Of a stretch of DNA of 44,825 nt, positions 26,130-35,182 are shown one piece after another. Made by a program: the position numbers and the translations under genes. The notes beneath the pieces were generated by a model that did no database searches, was not told where the DNA came from, and saw only the letters and a program-made list of their open reading frames with translations. Every line of letters begins with the position of its first letter. Position 1 is the first letter of the stretch. Origin of the DNA: Nitrospinota bacterium (GTDB taxonomy: Bacteria; Nitrospinota; Nitrospinia; Nitrospinales; VA-1); assembly GCA_013349585.1 (NCBI GenBank), contig DUZG01000010.1:1-44825 (forward strand), given 5' to 3'.

Positions 26130-26774
26130 ATGCGTAAAATTTTCCTCATAGTCTATGACTTCGACGGCACATTGGTTGATACTCTTTTTGATATTGCCGA
26201 CTCTGTTAATTTAACTTTAGCTGACCTCAGCCTTTCTCAGTTGCCCCGGGAAACGATTAGAAAATATGTTGGGAAAGGGGTAGAGCGTTTGATGTCGCAA
26301 ACCCTGGATGACACGGGTTTTACAGATATTCCCCAAGCCGTCTCCCTTTTTAAAAAGCATTATTCTGAAAATTTAGTTAATCACACCGATTTTTACACTC
26401 ACGGTCGAGAAATTCTTGAACACTTTAAAAATAAAAAGCAGGCGATCTGCTCCAACAAGCCCGAAGGTTTTGTGCATAAAATTCTGGAGTCCTTGAACGG
26501 ATTGCAGCCTTTTGACGCGATTCTCGGTGGCGACAGTGTCAAATCAAAGAAACCCGACCCTGAAGGATTGAATTCGATATTGGAGCAATTAAATGTTTCG
26601 GCAGAGGAGGCAGTGCTAATCGGTGACAGCCCAGTTGATATTGAGACAGGAAAACGGGCGGGAGTTTACACTTGTGTCGTAAATTATGGATTGGGGTTCG
26701 CAGAAGAAATTGCTGCCGCCAAACCCGATTGCTCTATCGATTGCCTTTCCGAGCTTAAAGAACTTTTCTGCTAG
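26130..26774 (+). CDS. gph: HAD-superfamily phosphatase, phosphoglycolate phosphatase-like
   Basis: This 214-residue protein is a subfamily IA HAD hydrolase. Motif I is 'YDFDGTLVDT', with nucleophile D10 and acid/base D12. Motif II is 'ICSNKP', motif III lysine is in 'SVKSKKPDPEGL', and motif IV is 'IGDSPVDIETGKRAGV'. The helical cap lies between motifs I and II, with 'RKYVGKGVERLMSQ' as in Gph. The expected reaction is dephosphorylation of 2-phosphoglycolate, but other small phosphate esters are possible. No Shine-Dalgarno is visible before the ATG, which is preceded by TAATAAATATATCAAAT. Confidence 0.87.
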   Translation: MRKIFLIVYDFDGTLVDTLFDIADSVNLTLADLSLSQLPRETIRKYVGKGVERLMSQTLDDTGFTDIPQAVSLFKKHYSENLVNHTDFYTHGREILEHFKNKKQAICSNKPEGFVHKILESLNGLQPFDAILGGDSVKSKKPDPEGLNSILEQLNVSAEEAVLIGDSPVDIETGKRAGVYTCVVNYGLGFAEEIAAAKPDCSIDCLSELKELFC

Positions 26775-26841
26775 TAAAAGGGTACGCTGGAACATTAAAA
26801 CCAATTTTAGCCGCTTGTTTCTTCCTTCTGACGGTAGCTAG

Positions 26842-26870
26842 TTGACATTGAATCGGGTAGTTTCTACAAT
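26842..26870 (+). promoter_or_regulatory. Strong sigma-70-type promoter of mpl
   Basis: TTGACA (26842-26847), a 17-base spacer and TACAAT (26865-26870) match the consensus at 11 of 12 positions. The mpl ATG begins only 11 bases after the -10, so the expected transcript start leaves a leader of about 5 bases. The intervening ACCTTCCTTCT has no Shine-Dalgarno. Confidence 0.6.
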
Positions 26871-26881
26871 ACCTTCCTTCT

Positions 26882-28279
26882 ATGGAATCCAAAGACATTA
26901 AAAACATTTATCTTATCGCGATTTGTGGCACGGGCATGGCTGCACTGGCCGGATTGCTCAAAAAAGCAGGCCATAATGTGACCGGCTCGGATGCTAATAT
27001 TTATCCCCCCATGAGCACGCTTCTATGCGATGCGGGTATTAAAATATTTTCCGGTTACAAAAAGGAAAATATATCAGGGGACATTGATCTCGTCATTATG
27101 GGAAATGCTGTATCAAAAACTAATGAAGAAGTGCAGGCGGTTTTAGATGCTGGTATTTCATATACTTCATTTCCCGCAGCTCTTTCTAAGTTTTTCCTTG
27201 AAGGAAGAAAATCGCTTGTGGTGACGGGTACCCACGGCAAGACGACAACGACTTCGTTATTGAGTTGGGTTCTTGAATCGGCTCAACGAAAACCTGGATT
27301 TATGGTCGGGGGTTGGTTGAAAAATTTTGATACCAATCATCAGGTTCCCGTGGGAGATTATTTTGTAACGGAGGGCGATGAATATGACAGTGCTTTTTTC
27401 GATAAAAGCCCTAAATTCCTTCACTATCGACCTGATGCTTCCATTTTAACGAGTATCGAATTTGATCACGCGGATATCTTCAGTGATATGGATCAGATCA
27501 AACAGGTTTTTCGTGACTATGTAAAACTGATCAAGGGCATTATTCTGGTGAAATCAGATGATGAAAATATCAGCGATGTTTTGCAGTCGGCATCCTGCAA
27601 AGTCGAAACCTATGGGTTCGATGAAAAAGCAGATTGGCGTATCGAAGGCTATCGGTTTGAAAAGGGCTGTGGGCATTTTTCGTTGTTCTTTAAAAATAAT
27701 AAACAGGCAGATTTTCAATTGGCGATGATTGGCCGTCATAACGTTGAAAATGCAGCCGCTGTCGCTGCACTTTGTTTTAATCTAGGTCTGACGGCGGATG
27801 AAATTAATGTGGGGTTTCAAGCTTTCAAGGGAATCAAACGCAGGCAGGAAATAGTCGGGGAGAAAAGCGGAGTAACGGTCATCGATGATTTTGCTCATCA
27901 CCCTACTGCAATTGATCTTACTATTGATGCCGTCAAAGAGGCTTACCCCGGCCAACGTGTCTGGGCCGTATTTGAGCCGAGATCGGCAACATCGCGCAGA
28001 AAAGTATTTGAAAATTCTTTCCCAAAAAGCTTTTTAAAGGCAGATCGAGTCATATTTGCGGGATTATTTGCACCAGAAAAAATCAAGGATGAAGAGCGGC
28101 TTGATGTACAAACGGTAATCGCTTCTATCAATAATATGGGGGGCGTTGCAGAATATATCCCCCAAGTAGATGATATAGTAGAGTTCATAACGAAAAATGC
28201 AAAATCAGAGGATGTAATCCTTGTGATGTCTTCAGGAGGATTTGATGGCATTCACCGAAAAATATTGGAAAGATTATAG
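26882..28279 (+). CDS. mpl: UDP-N-acetylmuramate:L-alanyl-gamma-D-glutamyl-meso-diaminopimelate ligase
   Basis: This 465-residue cytoplasmic Mur ligase reattaches the recycled tripeptide L-Ala-gamma-D-Glu-mDAP to UDP-MurNAc. The N-terminal domain begins 'NIYLIAICGTGMAALAGLL', and 'TGSDANIYPPMSTLL' follows the MurC/Mpl pattern. The ATP-binding P-loop is 'TGTHGKTTT', with the loop lysine at K120. The 'DDFAHHPTAID' motif opens the C-terminal domain. The central-domain segment 'VTEGDEYDSAFFDKSPKFLHY' is diagnostic for Mpl as against MurC. It has its own consensus promoter with almost no leader. No other muropeptide-recycling gene is beside it. Confidence 0.95.
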   Translation: MESKDIKNIYLIAICGTGMAALAGLLKKAGHNVTGSDANIYPPMSTLLCDAGIKIFSGYKKENISGDIDLVIMGNAVSKTNEEVQAVLDAGISYTSFPAALSKFFLEGRKSLVVTGTHGKTTTTSLLSWVLESAQRKPGFMVGGWLKNFDTNHQVPVGDYFVTEGDEYDSAFFDKSPKFLHYRPDASILTSIEFDHADIFSDMDQIKQVFRDYVKLIKGIILVKSDDENISDVLQSASCKVETYGFDEKADWRIEGYRFEKGCGHFSLFFKNNKQADFQLAMIGRHNVENAAAVAALCFNLGLTADEINVGFQAFKGIKRRQEIVGEKSGVTVIDDFAHHPTAIDLTIDAVKEAYPGQRVWAVFEPRSATSRRKVFENSFPKSFLKADRVIFAGLFAPEKIKDEERLDVQTVIASINNMGGVAEYIPQVDDIVEFITKNAKSEDVILVMSSGGFDGIHRKILERL

Positions 28280-28310
28280 TTTTTTTGAATATCGGTTTGT
28301 TTAGAAGCTA

Positions 28311-29438
28311 ATGGATAAAAAATATTTTGGACAAATAAAACTGGGCTTGATTCAGAGAGGCTTAACCGTGCCAACGATGTTGCACGGACTTTCTGAAGTA
28401 TCGCGAGGACTTTGTTCTGGAGAACCTGGCGAAGAAATAACATTAGCACTTGCTGAAGACTTTATCGTTAAAGCTACGTTAAACCCTCCGAATAAAGACG
28501 GACCAAAGTTGATATCTCAGCAGGATCAGCTGAGTTTGTTCATGGAAGAGGGCGAAACCGATGTGAGTATTATTCCTGTCCCAGAATTCCTTAAGCAACA
28601 GCTAACAAAACGTACCCCCGTTTCAAAAAATATTTGTCTCGATGGTTATTGTTTTAATGTTTTTCTTCGCGCAATGGGGCGGGAAAAAAAATTGAGCATG
28701 CCGATTGAAGCATTATTGTCAGTGATTGAGGCAGCATTCGAGGAGGGGGCGGCTGACCTGGTTCAATTGAATATGGATTACACAAATGATGATGATAGTG
28801 GATTTCAAAGATTGGCACCATTGGTAGAAGCGATCAAAAAAAGGTTCAATACTTTTGTGGCCTTTAAAGGGTTTCCTCCAGCAGATAAAGGCATAATTGA
28901 TCTGGTTTATGCATCGGGATTTGACATCGTAAATTTTCCGCTTGGTGGGTTTTATGGAACCAAAAAATCGAAAAAAATTATGGGAGCTGAAAAGATTTAT
29001 ACAGCTCTGGAATATGCATCGAGTGTTTTTTCTCCCGGAACTGTCTGGACTGATCTGGTCATGGTCCCCGGTTCTCAAGACAAGTTTAAAGAGGGAATTG
29101 ATCGTCTGACCGGTTCAGGAATCATCCCGCTAATTCTTTTGCAACGAGATAGCGAAACAGAAGGTTCGAGCTATTCAAACCTAGTGGAATTTGCAGATCA
29201 TATGGATCAATCCATCCAGCGCAGTGGTCTTCCTCTTAAATGGTTATATCCCGCCTGCCGATATTTGAGTCCTTTGGACACCCGGTTTTTCACAGAAGAT
29301 CCTTTGAAAGCAAGGCTTGCTGTGACCCCTGTATATCGTTCGGGATTCGGTAAAAGGACTTCCGCAGGATTTGCCGCTATACGTCGAAAATTACGGATTC
29401 GCAACGTGAATGACTCTTTTGAGTCTGCCGGGTTATAG
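28311..29438 (+). CDS. Radical-SAM-like TIM-barrel protein lacking the Fe-S cysteine motif, unknown function
   Basis: This 375-residue protein lies 31 bases after mpl. The N-terminal 110 residues carry 'EEITLALAEDFIVKATLNPP' and 'ISQQDQLSLFMEEGE'. The remainder alternates strands and helices like a radical SAM barrel: 'LVQLNMDYTNDDD', 'KRFNTFVAFKGFPPADKGII', 'YASGFDIVNFPLGGFYG', 'YASSVFSPGTVWTDLVMVP' and 'GSGIIPLILLQRD'. No CxxxCxxC is present. The only cysteines in the expected region are C-x4-C in 'NICLDGYCFNVF'. I infer a barrel derived from biotin-synthase-like radical SAM enzymes that has lost the cluster. A genuine radical SAM gene follows 114 bases downstream, so a partnership is possible. 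No known function is recognised. Confidence 0.7.
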   Translation: MDKKYFGQIKLGLIQRGLTVPTMLHGLSEVSRGLCSGEPGEEITLALAEDFIVKATLNPPNKDGPKLISQQDQLSLFMEEGETDVSIIPVPEFLKQQLTKRTPVSKNICLDGYCFNVFLRAMGREKKLSMPIEALLSVIEAAFEEGAADLVQLNMDYTNDDDSGFQRLAPLVEAIKKRFNTFVAFKGFPPADKGIIDLVYASGFDIVNFPLGGFYGTKKSKKIMGAEKIYTALEYASSVFSPGTVWTDLVMVPGSQDKFKEGIDRLTGSGIIPLILLQRDSETEGSSYSNLVEFADHMDQSIQRSGLPLKWLYPACRYLSPLDTRFFTEDPLKARLAVTPVYRSGFGKRTSAGFAAIRRKLRIRNVNDSFESAGL

Positions 29439-29552
29439 AGAACTCAAAATAGTTTGAAATAAATGTTGTGGTCAAACGACAAATATTCCAGAGCAACTGT
29501 TAAATTTCATCTTTCACTGGCACAAGCATATACCCTTTGTTAGGCTGTAAGC

Positions 29553-30443
29553 ATGGACGATAAAGTAAAAACACCGACAAAAATTCCAGAAGTTCCGCTG
29601 AAAGAGCTGGAAACCTTATGGATGCAGGTGGGAGGCACTCTTTGCAACCTGGAATGCACTCATTGTTTCATCAGTTGTGGCCCGAAAAACGACACCATTG
29701 CGATGATGACTCTGGCACAAGTGGAAGAAAGATTGCGGGAATCTCGCGAGCTAGGCGTGAAGGATTATTATATTACCGGCGGTGAGGTTTTTATCAATCC
29801 AGAAATTTTTGAAATTCTTGCAGCCATCTTGAGCTATGGTCCGCTCGATGCACTCACGAATGGAACGCAAATCACATCCGAAAAGGCCAAGCGGCTCAGA
29901 GCAATCCAAGATGCATCCAAATACCCTCTGCGGTTTCGCGTCAGTATGGAACACTTTGATGAAGATAAAAATGACGCGATCAGAGGAAAAAATGCATATC
30001 GCAAGGCAATTGCAGGAATGGTCTGTCTTGCGGAGGCGGGGTTTTCTCCTATACTTACAGTGACGCGAACCTGGGAAGAGGAGCGCGATTCTGAAATGGA
30101 ATCGAAGTTTGTTGAGTTTCTTCGTAAGAGTGGCGTAATGCAACCACAAATTAAAATACTTCCCGGGTTTTTATTGGGACAGCTGGCGGAAAACGAGCGA
30201 GACTATTCACAAGATGAATATGTTACAGAAAAATGTTTCGAAGACTTTGATATCACTCAATTACAATGCGCAACTTCGCGAATGGCCACGGGTGAGGGGG
30301 TTTATGTCTGCCCGATCTTGGTAGATAATCCGGCTGCGCGAATGGGCGATACACTGGGGCATACGTTGCGTCCGTTTCCTTTATCACACTCGGCCTGTTA
30401 CACTTGCCGGGTGACAGGTATGACCTGCAAGTCTTACCCTTAA
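29553..30443 (+). CDS. Radical SAM protein with extra C-terminal cysteines
   Basis: This 296-residue enzyme has the Fe-S motif C31-x3-C35-x2-C38 in 'GGTLCNLECTHCFISCGP', with another cysteine at 42. The SAM-binding 'GGE' motif is in 'YYITGGEVFINPEIFEIL'. The C-terminal third adds cysteines in 'VYVCPILVDN' and 'ACYTCRVTGMTCKSYP', an arrangement like the auxiliary-cluster (SPASM/Twitch) region of MoaA/PqqE-type enzymes. The substrate is not identifiable. It is followed 14 bases later by a thioredoxin-fold gene and preceded by a cluster-less radical-SAM-like gene. No short precursor peptide was found nearby, which argues against peptide modification, but this is not decisive. Confidence 0.88.
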   Translation: MDDKVKTPTKIPEVPLKELETLWMQVGGTLCNLECTHCFISCGPKNDTIAMMTLAQVEERLRESRELGVKDYYITGGEVFINPEIFEILAAILSYGPLDALTNGTQITSEKAKRLRAIQDASKYPLRFRVSMEHFDEDKNDAIRGKNAYRKAIAGMVCLAEAGFSPILTVTRTWEEERDSEMESKFVEFLRKSGVMQPQIKILPGFLLGQLAENERDYSQDEYVTEKCFEDFDITQLQCATSRMATGEGVYVCPILVDNPAARMGDTLGHTLRPFPLSHSACYTCRVTGMTCKSYP

Positions 30444-30457
30444 ACTGAAAGACAAAC

Positions 30458-31012
30458 ATGGCCTTATTGCATTCCACCATGGTGCCTCTGGGAACCGATA
30501 CGATTGATTTTAAATTATCAGGCATTGATGGTGTGGAATATTCTCTCGACAGTTTTGCAGGGAATAAAGTGTTGGCAATTATTTTCATGTGCAATCATTG
30601 TCCCTATGTAAAGGCAGTCATTCAGCGATTGATAGATTTGCAAGAAGAGACGTTGAACCAGGGCGTTCGGTTAGTTGGAATCAATTGCAACGATGCGCAA
30701 AAATATCCAGATGATTCTTTTGAGAATATGCAAAAGGTTGCAATGGAATGGGGCATGAATTTTCCCTACCTGTTTGACGAGTCACAAAAAGTAACAAAGA
30801 AATATGCTGCTGTCTGCACACCCGATATTTATCTCTACGGAAAAGAAAGGAAATTGCTTTATCGAGGGCGAATAGATGACAACTGGGAGCACGCAGACCA
30901 GGTCACACAACGAAATTTAAAACAGGCCATTGACTGCATTCTTGCTGAGCGGGATGTTCCTGCAAAGCAACTCCCGTCTATGGGATGTTCTATAAAATGG
31001 AAAGTATTTTAA
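30458..31012 (+). CDS. Thioredoxin-fold / peroxiredoxin-like protein
   Basis: This 184-residue protein has no signal peptide and is therefore probably cytoplasmic. The fold starts 'FKLSGIDGVEYSLDSFAGNK', as in AhpC/TSA redoxins. The redox motif C45-N-H-C48 is in 'AIIFMCNHCPYVKAVIQRL', the hallmark of the PRX-like group with a CxxC in place of a lone peroxidatic Cys. Further matches are 'GVRLVGINCNDAQKYPDDSF' and the cis-Pro region 'AAVCTPDIYLYGKERKLLYR'. It lies 14 bases after the radical SAM gene and 10 bases before the UPF0182 gene, so all three are likely one transcript. A thiol reductant role for neighbours is inference. Confidence 0.9.
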   Translation: MALLHSTMVPLGTDTIDFKLSGIDGVEYSLDSFAGNKVLAIIFMCNHCPYVKAVIQRLIDLQEETLNQGVRLVGINCNDAQKYPDDSFENMQKVAMEWGMNFPYLFDESQKVTKKYAAVCTPDIYLYGKERKLLYRGRIDDNWEHADQVTQRNLKQAIDCILAERDVPAKQLPSMGCSIKWKVF

Positions 31013-31022
31013 AGGGAAACGA

Positions 31023-33770
31023 ATGAAAGATTTTAAAAAGTGGTTGTTTATATTGGCAGCAGTTGTATTTGTTGGCTCCATGTTTGCCGATAAAATCCTT
31101 TCTTTTTATGTCGATTGGTTGTGGTTTGAGAGCCATGACATTACCTCTGTGCTTTGGACTGTTTTGATTTCCCAATTTGGCATGGGATTTACTATCGCTA
31201 TTTTGTTCTTTGCTGCGACCTATGGTTTTTTGATTCGCGTATACAAAAAAACTTCGCATTTGCCCATTTTATTATCCGATCAAGTCAGGCGCGAAGTTCC
31301 ATTGCTGGACATCCTGGCAGGAAACCTGAAGCTCCTGATAGTAGCCGCTCCTTTGGTTTTGTCTGTTATGACAGGGCTGATCATGGCCCAACAATGGGAG
31401 ACCGTACTCAAATATCTCAATGCATCTTCCTTTAATCAACTTGACCCAATATTCGGTAAGGATGTTGCCTTCTATATTTTCACTCTGCCCTTCTGGTTGT
31501 TGGTCAAATCTCTGATCTGGGAAACCTTGATAGTGATCTCTCTCGGTGTGGGATTGATCTATTTTTTCAAGCGCTTTGTTTATGTTGCGCCCACAGGTGT
31601 TGTTCTTCTCCCTGAAGCTCGAAGAACTCTCTCTGGTTTAGCGGGTTGTTTTTTCCTGCTGTTCGCCAGCGAGTTTTATATACAGCGCTATGAATTGCTA
31701 ACAAAAGGCAACGAACTGATTTCGGGAATAGGTTTTTCGGATGATTATGGATCGATTCCTATCCTGTACGCTTTAGTATTCGTGTCTTTAGTAGGTGCGG
31801 TGTTTTCTTTTTCAGGTATCGTTCGACCGGGAATGAAAAAAATTCTGGTCTCGGTGGTTACTTTGGCGCTGGTTTATTTTGTAGGAAATGTTTATCCAAA
31901 GATCTTGCAAAAGTTTGTTGTCGCCCCAAACGAGTTGATAAAGGAAGCACCTTATATAGAGCGTACTATTGCCGGAACGTTGAAAGCTTATGGGCTTAGT
32001 GAAACGGAAGTACATGGCCTTTCCGGTTCCGAATCTTTGACTGCTGAAAGTGTCCGTAAGAACGATGCCACTATAGAGAATATCCGGTTATGGGATCAGG
32101 AGCCGCTTCTTGATACGCTCGGACAAATACAGGAGATACGGACTTACTACCAATTTCAATCGGTTGACAATGACCGCTATCACATAAACGGTAAGTACCG
32201 TCAGACCTTATTGTCTCCCAGAGAATTATTATCCTCCAACTTGCCAAACCGTACATGGATCAATGAACACCTGACATTCACTCATGGTTATGGTGTTTCG
32301 CTCAGTCCAGTAAATCAGGTGACCCCAGAAGGCTTGCCGGTACTGTTTATTAAGGATATTCCACCACAATCAAATATGGATCTGAAGATCAAACAGCCAG
32401 AGATTTATTTTGGTGAATTGGCGAACGACCATGTTTTTGTAAATACGGGCACGAAGGAGTTTGATTATCCAGAAGGCGAAAAAAATGTTTATAAAAATTA
32501 TGCAGGCAAAGGTGGTTTCCCGATAGGATCTTTTTTTAAGAAACTGGTTCTTGCCGCACGGTTTAAAACACTTAAAATCTTGTTTTCAAATGACATCGAA
32601 AACGACAGCCGTGTTTTGATGTACCGTAATATAACGGAGCGTGTTCAGAAAGTTGCGCCTTTCCTGAGGTTGGATAATGACCCATATCTGGTTATCTCTG
32701 AAGGACGTTTGATCTGGCTTTATGACGCTTATACCGTGAGCAATCGATATCCTTATTCGCAACAAATTCCCCGATTTGGAAACTACGTGCGAAACTCCGT
32801 CAAAGTCTCAATTGATGCTTATGATGGTTCGATGAATTTTTATATCTCAGATCAATCTGATCCAATCATTAAAACTTATCAGAATATTTTTCCAGATCTG
32901 TTTCAAGACTTATCGAAAATGCCAGAGGATTTAAGAAACCATATCCGATATCCTTCAGACTTGTTTGCGATTCAAACTTTTATCTATGCGACATATCACA
33001 TGAAGCGACCGCAGGTTTTTTATAATAAGGAAGACCAATGGGAGATCCCTGAAATAGATGGTAGCGTCATGCAGCCTTATTACACGATCATGAAACTTCC
33101 CGGAGAAGATCAGGAAGAATATATCCTTATGGTTCCATACACCCCGCAGGGTAAGAGCAATTTATCGGCATGGATGGTGGCCCGTAGTGATGGTGAAAAT
33201 TATGGCAAGCTAGACGTTTATACATTCCCAAAACAAAAACTGGTGTACGGGCCAAGTCAAATCGTTGCCCGCATCAATCAGGATGCGGAAATATCACGAC
33301 AGGTTTCATTATGGGATCAACGTGGCTCAAGCGTAATTCAGGGCACCTTGCTTGTTATACCTATTGAAGAGTCTTTGATTTACGTCAGACCCCTATATCT
33401 AAAAGCGGACGAAGGGAAAATTCCGGAGCTGAAACGAGTTATCGTGGGCTATGAAGACAATATTGCTATGGAGCGAACGTTGGACGAAGCATTAAAGAAA
33501 ATTTTCCCAGGTCTTTCCGATATTCCTTCCAGTATCCCTGAGGAACTCCAAAGCGTAGACTCGGAATCTTCAGGATCGAAAGAAGAAAGGAACCTGATAT
33601 TGAGTCAAACCGATTATAAAAAGATCCAAAACTTTTATAGAAAAGTTTTAGAGTCTCAAGGCAAACTCGATAAGTCTTTGAGTAACTATAAAGAAGAACT
33701 AAAGGCCTTGGGAAAGGTTTTGCAGGAGGTACCGGTTTCTCTTCAACCGGTGAAACCATCGGGAGAATAA
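31023..33770 (+). CDS. UPF0182 family large membrane protein
   Basis: This 915-residue protein is preceded by AAAGGGAAACGA. The N-terminal third has about seven hydrophobic helices, beginning '[20 protein letters not shown]' and including '[20 protein letters not shown]'. The family signature comes next: '[20 protein letters not shown]', '[20 protein letters not shown]' and '[14 protein letters not shown]'. A large extracytoplasmic domain contains '[20 protein letters not shown]' and '[18 protein letters not shown]'. The C-terminus is acidic and coiled-coil-like. UPF0182 proteins occur widely but have no settled function. The 3' end overlaps the convergent purF by 28 bases. Confidence 0.95.
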   Translation: MKDFKKWLFILAAVVFVGSMFADKILSFYVDWLWFESHDITSVLWTVLISQFGMGFTIAILFFAATYGFLIRVYKKTSHLPILLSDQVRREVPLLDILAGNLKLLIVAAPLVLSVMTGLIMAQQWETVLKYLNASSFNQLDPIFGKDVAFYIFTLPFWLLVKSLIWETLIVISLGVGLIYFFKRFVYVAPTGVVLLPEARRTLSGLAGCFFLLFASEFYIQRYELLTKGNELISGIGFSDDYGSIPILYALVFVSLVGAVFSFSGIVRPGMKKILVSVVTLALVYFVGNVYPKILQKFVVAPNELIKEAPYIERTIAGTLKAYGLSETEVHGLSGSESLTAESVRKNDATIENIRLWDQEPLLDTLGQIQEIRTYYQFQSVDNDRYHINGKYRQTLLSPRELLSSNLPNRTWINEHLTFTHGYGVSLSPVNQVTPEGLPVLFIKDIPPQSNMDLKIKQPEIYFGELANDHVFVNTGTKEFDYPEGEKNVYKNYAGKGGFPIGSFFKKLVLAARFKTLKILFSNDIENDSRVLMYRNITERVQKVAPFLRLDNDPYLVISEGRLIWLYDAYTVSNRYPYSQQIPRFGNYVRNSVKVSIDAYDGSMNFYISDQSDPIIKTYQNIFPDLFQDLSKMPEDLRNHIRYPSDLFAIQTFIYATYHMKRPQVFYNKEDQWEIPEIDGSVMQPYYTIMKLPGEDQEEYILMVPYTPQGKSNLSAWMVARSDGENYGKLDVYTFPKQKLVYGPSQIVARINQDAEISRQVSLWDQRGSSVIQGTLLVIPIEESLIYVRPLYLKADEGKIPELKRVIVGYEDNIAMERTLDEALKKIFPGLSDIPSSIPEELQSVDSESSGSKEERNLILSQTDYKKIQNFYRKVLESQGKLDKSLSNYKEELKALGKVLQEVPVSLQPVKPSGE

Positions 33771-35182
33771 ATAGTTTTATTTTTTTCGAACAGGTCCAGT
33801 TGCTGGGTGGCTGCAAGATGGTCGGTTGCAGGTACAGGATAATTTCCATCAAAGCAGGCAGAGCAGAATTTGTTTTTTTCATTTTGCACAACGGCCAACA
33901 TTTTATTGATGCTTAGGTAATGCAAAGAATTCGCACCCAGATATTTTCTTGTTTCTTCAAGCGAGTGGGTGTGAGCAATTAATTCTTCCTTGTTTGGAGT
34001 ATCGATTCCATAAAAGCAGGAATGTAAAATTGGCGGGGCAGAAATTCTAAGGTGCACTTCTGTAGCTCCCGCTTCCAGCAGCATTTTTACTATTTTACGA
34101 CTGGTGGTTCCGCGGACAATGGAGTCATCGATGACAGCCAGTCGCTTTCCCTCAATAATACTTTTTACGGCATTTAGTTTTAGCTTCACCCCAAAATTGC
34201 GTATTTGGGATTGAGGTTCAATAAAAGTCCGGCCTACATAATGATTGCGGATCAAACCCATTTCAAAAGGGATGCCGCTCTCTTCCGCAAATCCCAACGC
34301 CGAAACCACCCCGGAATCAGGAACGGGAACAATCAAGTCAACATCCGCGGGACTTTCCCGAGCCATTGCTCGACCCATCTCTTTTCGCGCTGTATAAACA
34401 TGTTCGCCGAATATAAAACTGTCGGGGCGAGCGAAATAGATATGCTCAAAAACACAGTGCTTAGGTTCCACTTTCTTAAAAGGGAAAAAGGATTGTAATC
34501 CGTTTTCATTGATGAGAATCAACTCACCGGGCTCCACTTCGCGAATGAACTCAGCTTCTATAAGGTCCATCACACATGTTTCTGAAGCAACGATGTATGC
34601 ACCATCCAGTTTGCCAAGGCAGAGAGGTCGGAATCCATGCGGGTCACGTGCGGCCACCAATTCATTTTCTGTCATCAGTACTAAAGAATAGGCACCGTTC
34701 ACCTGGCGCAATGCTTCTGCGGCGCGGTCTACGAAACTTTCACTTTTAGCTTGCGCCATCAAATGGACGACGACTTCGCTGTCGTTGGTGGATTGGAAGA
34801 TAGCTCCTTTGCTACCCAGTTCTTTGCGGATGGCTTGTGCGTTGACTAGATTGCCATTGTGTGCGAGCGCCAGAGACCCCGCTGCATAGTTGATCATGCA
34901 GGGTTGTGCGTTGACCAGTTCGCTCTTTCCCGCAGTCGAATAGCGGTTATGACCAATGGCAAGAGGGCCGGGAAGTTTCAGCAGTCGTTTTGGATCAAAT
35001 ATGTCAGCGACCAGACCCATCCCTAACTCCAGATGCATCTTCGAATAGGTGCTGGCAACAATGCCGGCACTTTCCTGACCTCTATGTTGCAGAGCGTAAA
35101 GTCCAAGGTAAACCAGATTAGCTGCTTCTGGGTGACCGTAAACTCCGACTACTCCACATTCCTCATGTAGTTTGTCCAGCAT
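33743..35182 (-). CDS. purF: Amidophosphoribosyltransferase
   Basis: This 479-residue enzyme makes 5-phosphoribosylamine from PRPP and glutamine, the first purine step. The N-terminus '[17 protein letters not shown]' carries an 8-residue propeptide, and Cys9 becomes the catalytic N-terminal nucleophile. The PRPP loop is '[20 protein letters not shown]'. Cysteines in '[10 protein letters not shown]', '[10 protein letters not shown]' and 'KFCSACFDG' match the four ligands of the 4Fe-4S form (Bacillus type). It is last in the minus-strand purS-purQ-purL-purF operon and overlaps the purL 3' end by 20 bases, which implies translational coupling. Confidence 0.97.
   Translation of the reverse strand: MLDKLHEECGVVGVYGHPEAANLVYLGLYALQHRGQESAGIVASTYSKMHLELGMGLVADIFDPKRLLKLPGPLAIGHNRYSTAGKSELVNAQPCMINYAAGSLALAHNGNLVNAQAIRKELGSKGAIFQSTNDSEVVVHLMAQAKSESFVDRAAEALRQVNGAYSLVLMTENELVAARDPHGFRPLCLGKLDGAYIVASETCVMDLIEAEFIREVEPGELILINENGLQSFFPFKKVEPKHCVFEHIYFARPDSFIFGEHVYTARKEMGRAMARESPADVDLIVPVPDSGVVSALGFAEESGIPFEMGLIRNHYVGRTFIEPQSQIRNFGVKLKLNAVKSIIEGKRLAVIDDSIVRGTTSRKIVKMLLEAGATEVHLRISAPPILHSCFYGIDTPNKEELIAHTHSLEETRKYLGANSLHYLSINKMLAVVQNEKNKFCSACFDGNYPVPATDHLAATQQLDLFEKNKTIYSPDGFTG

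Noticed and set aside
29439-29552. Short precursor peptide for the radical SAM enzyme
   Set aside because: No open frame with a ribosome-binding site and a core-peptide-like sequence was found in the gap, so a peptide-maturation system is not supported here.
33734-33777. Bidirectional terminator between UPF0182 and purF
   Set aside because: GGTTTC/GAAACC and AATAAA/TTTTATT pairings exist, but they are short, lie inside coding sequence and are not convincing.
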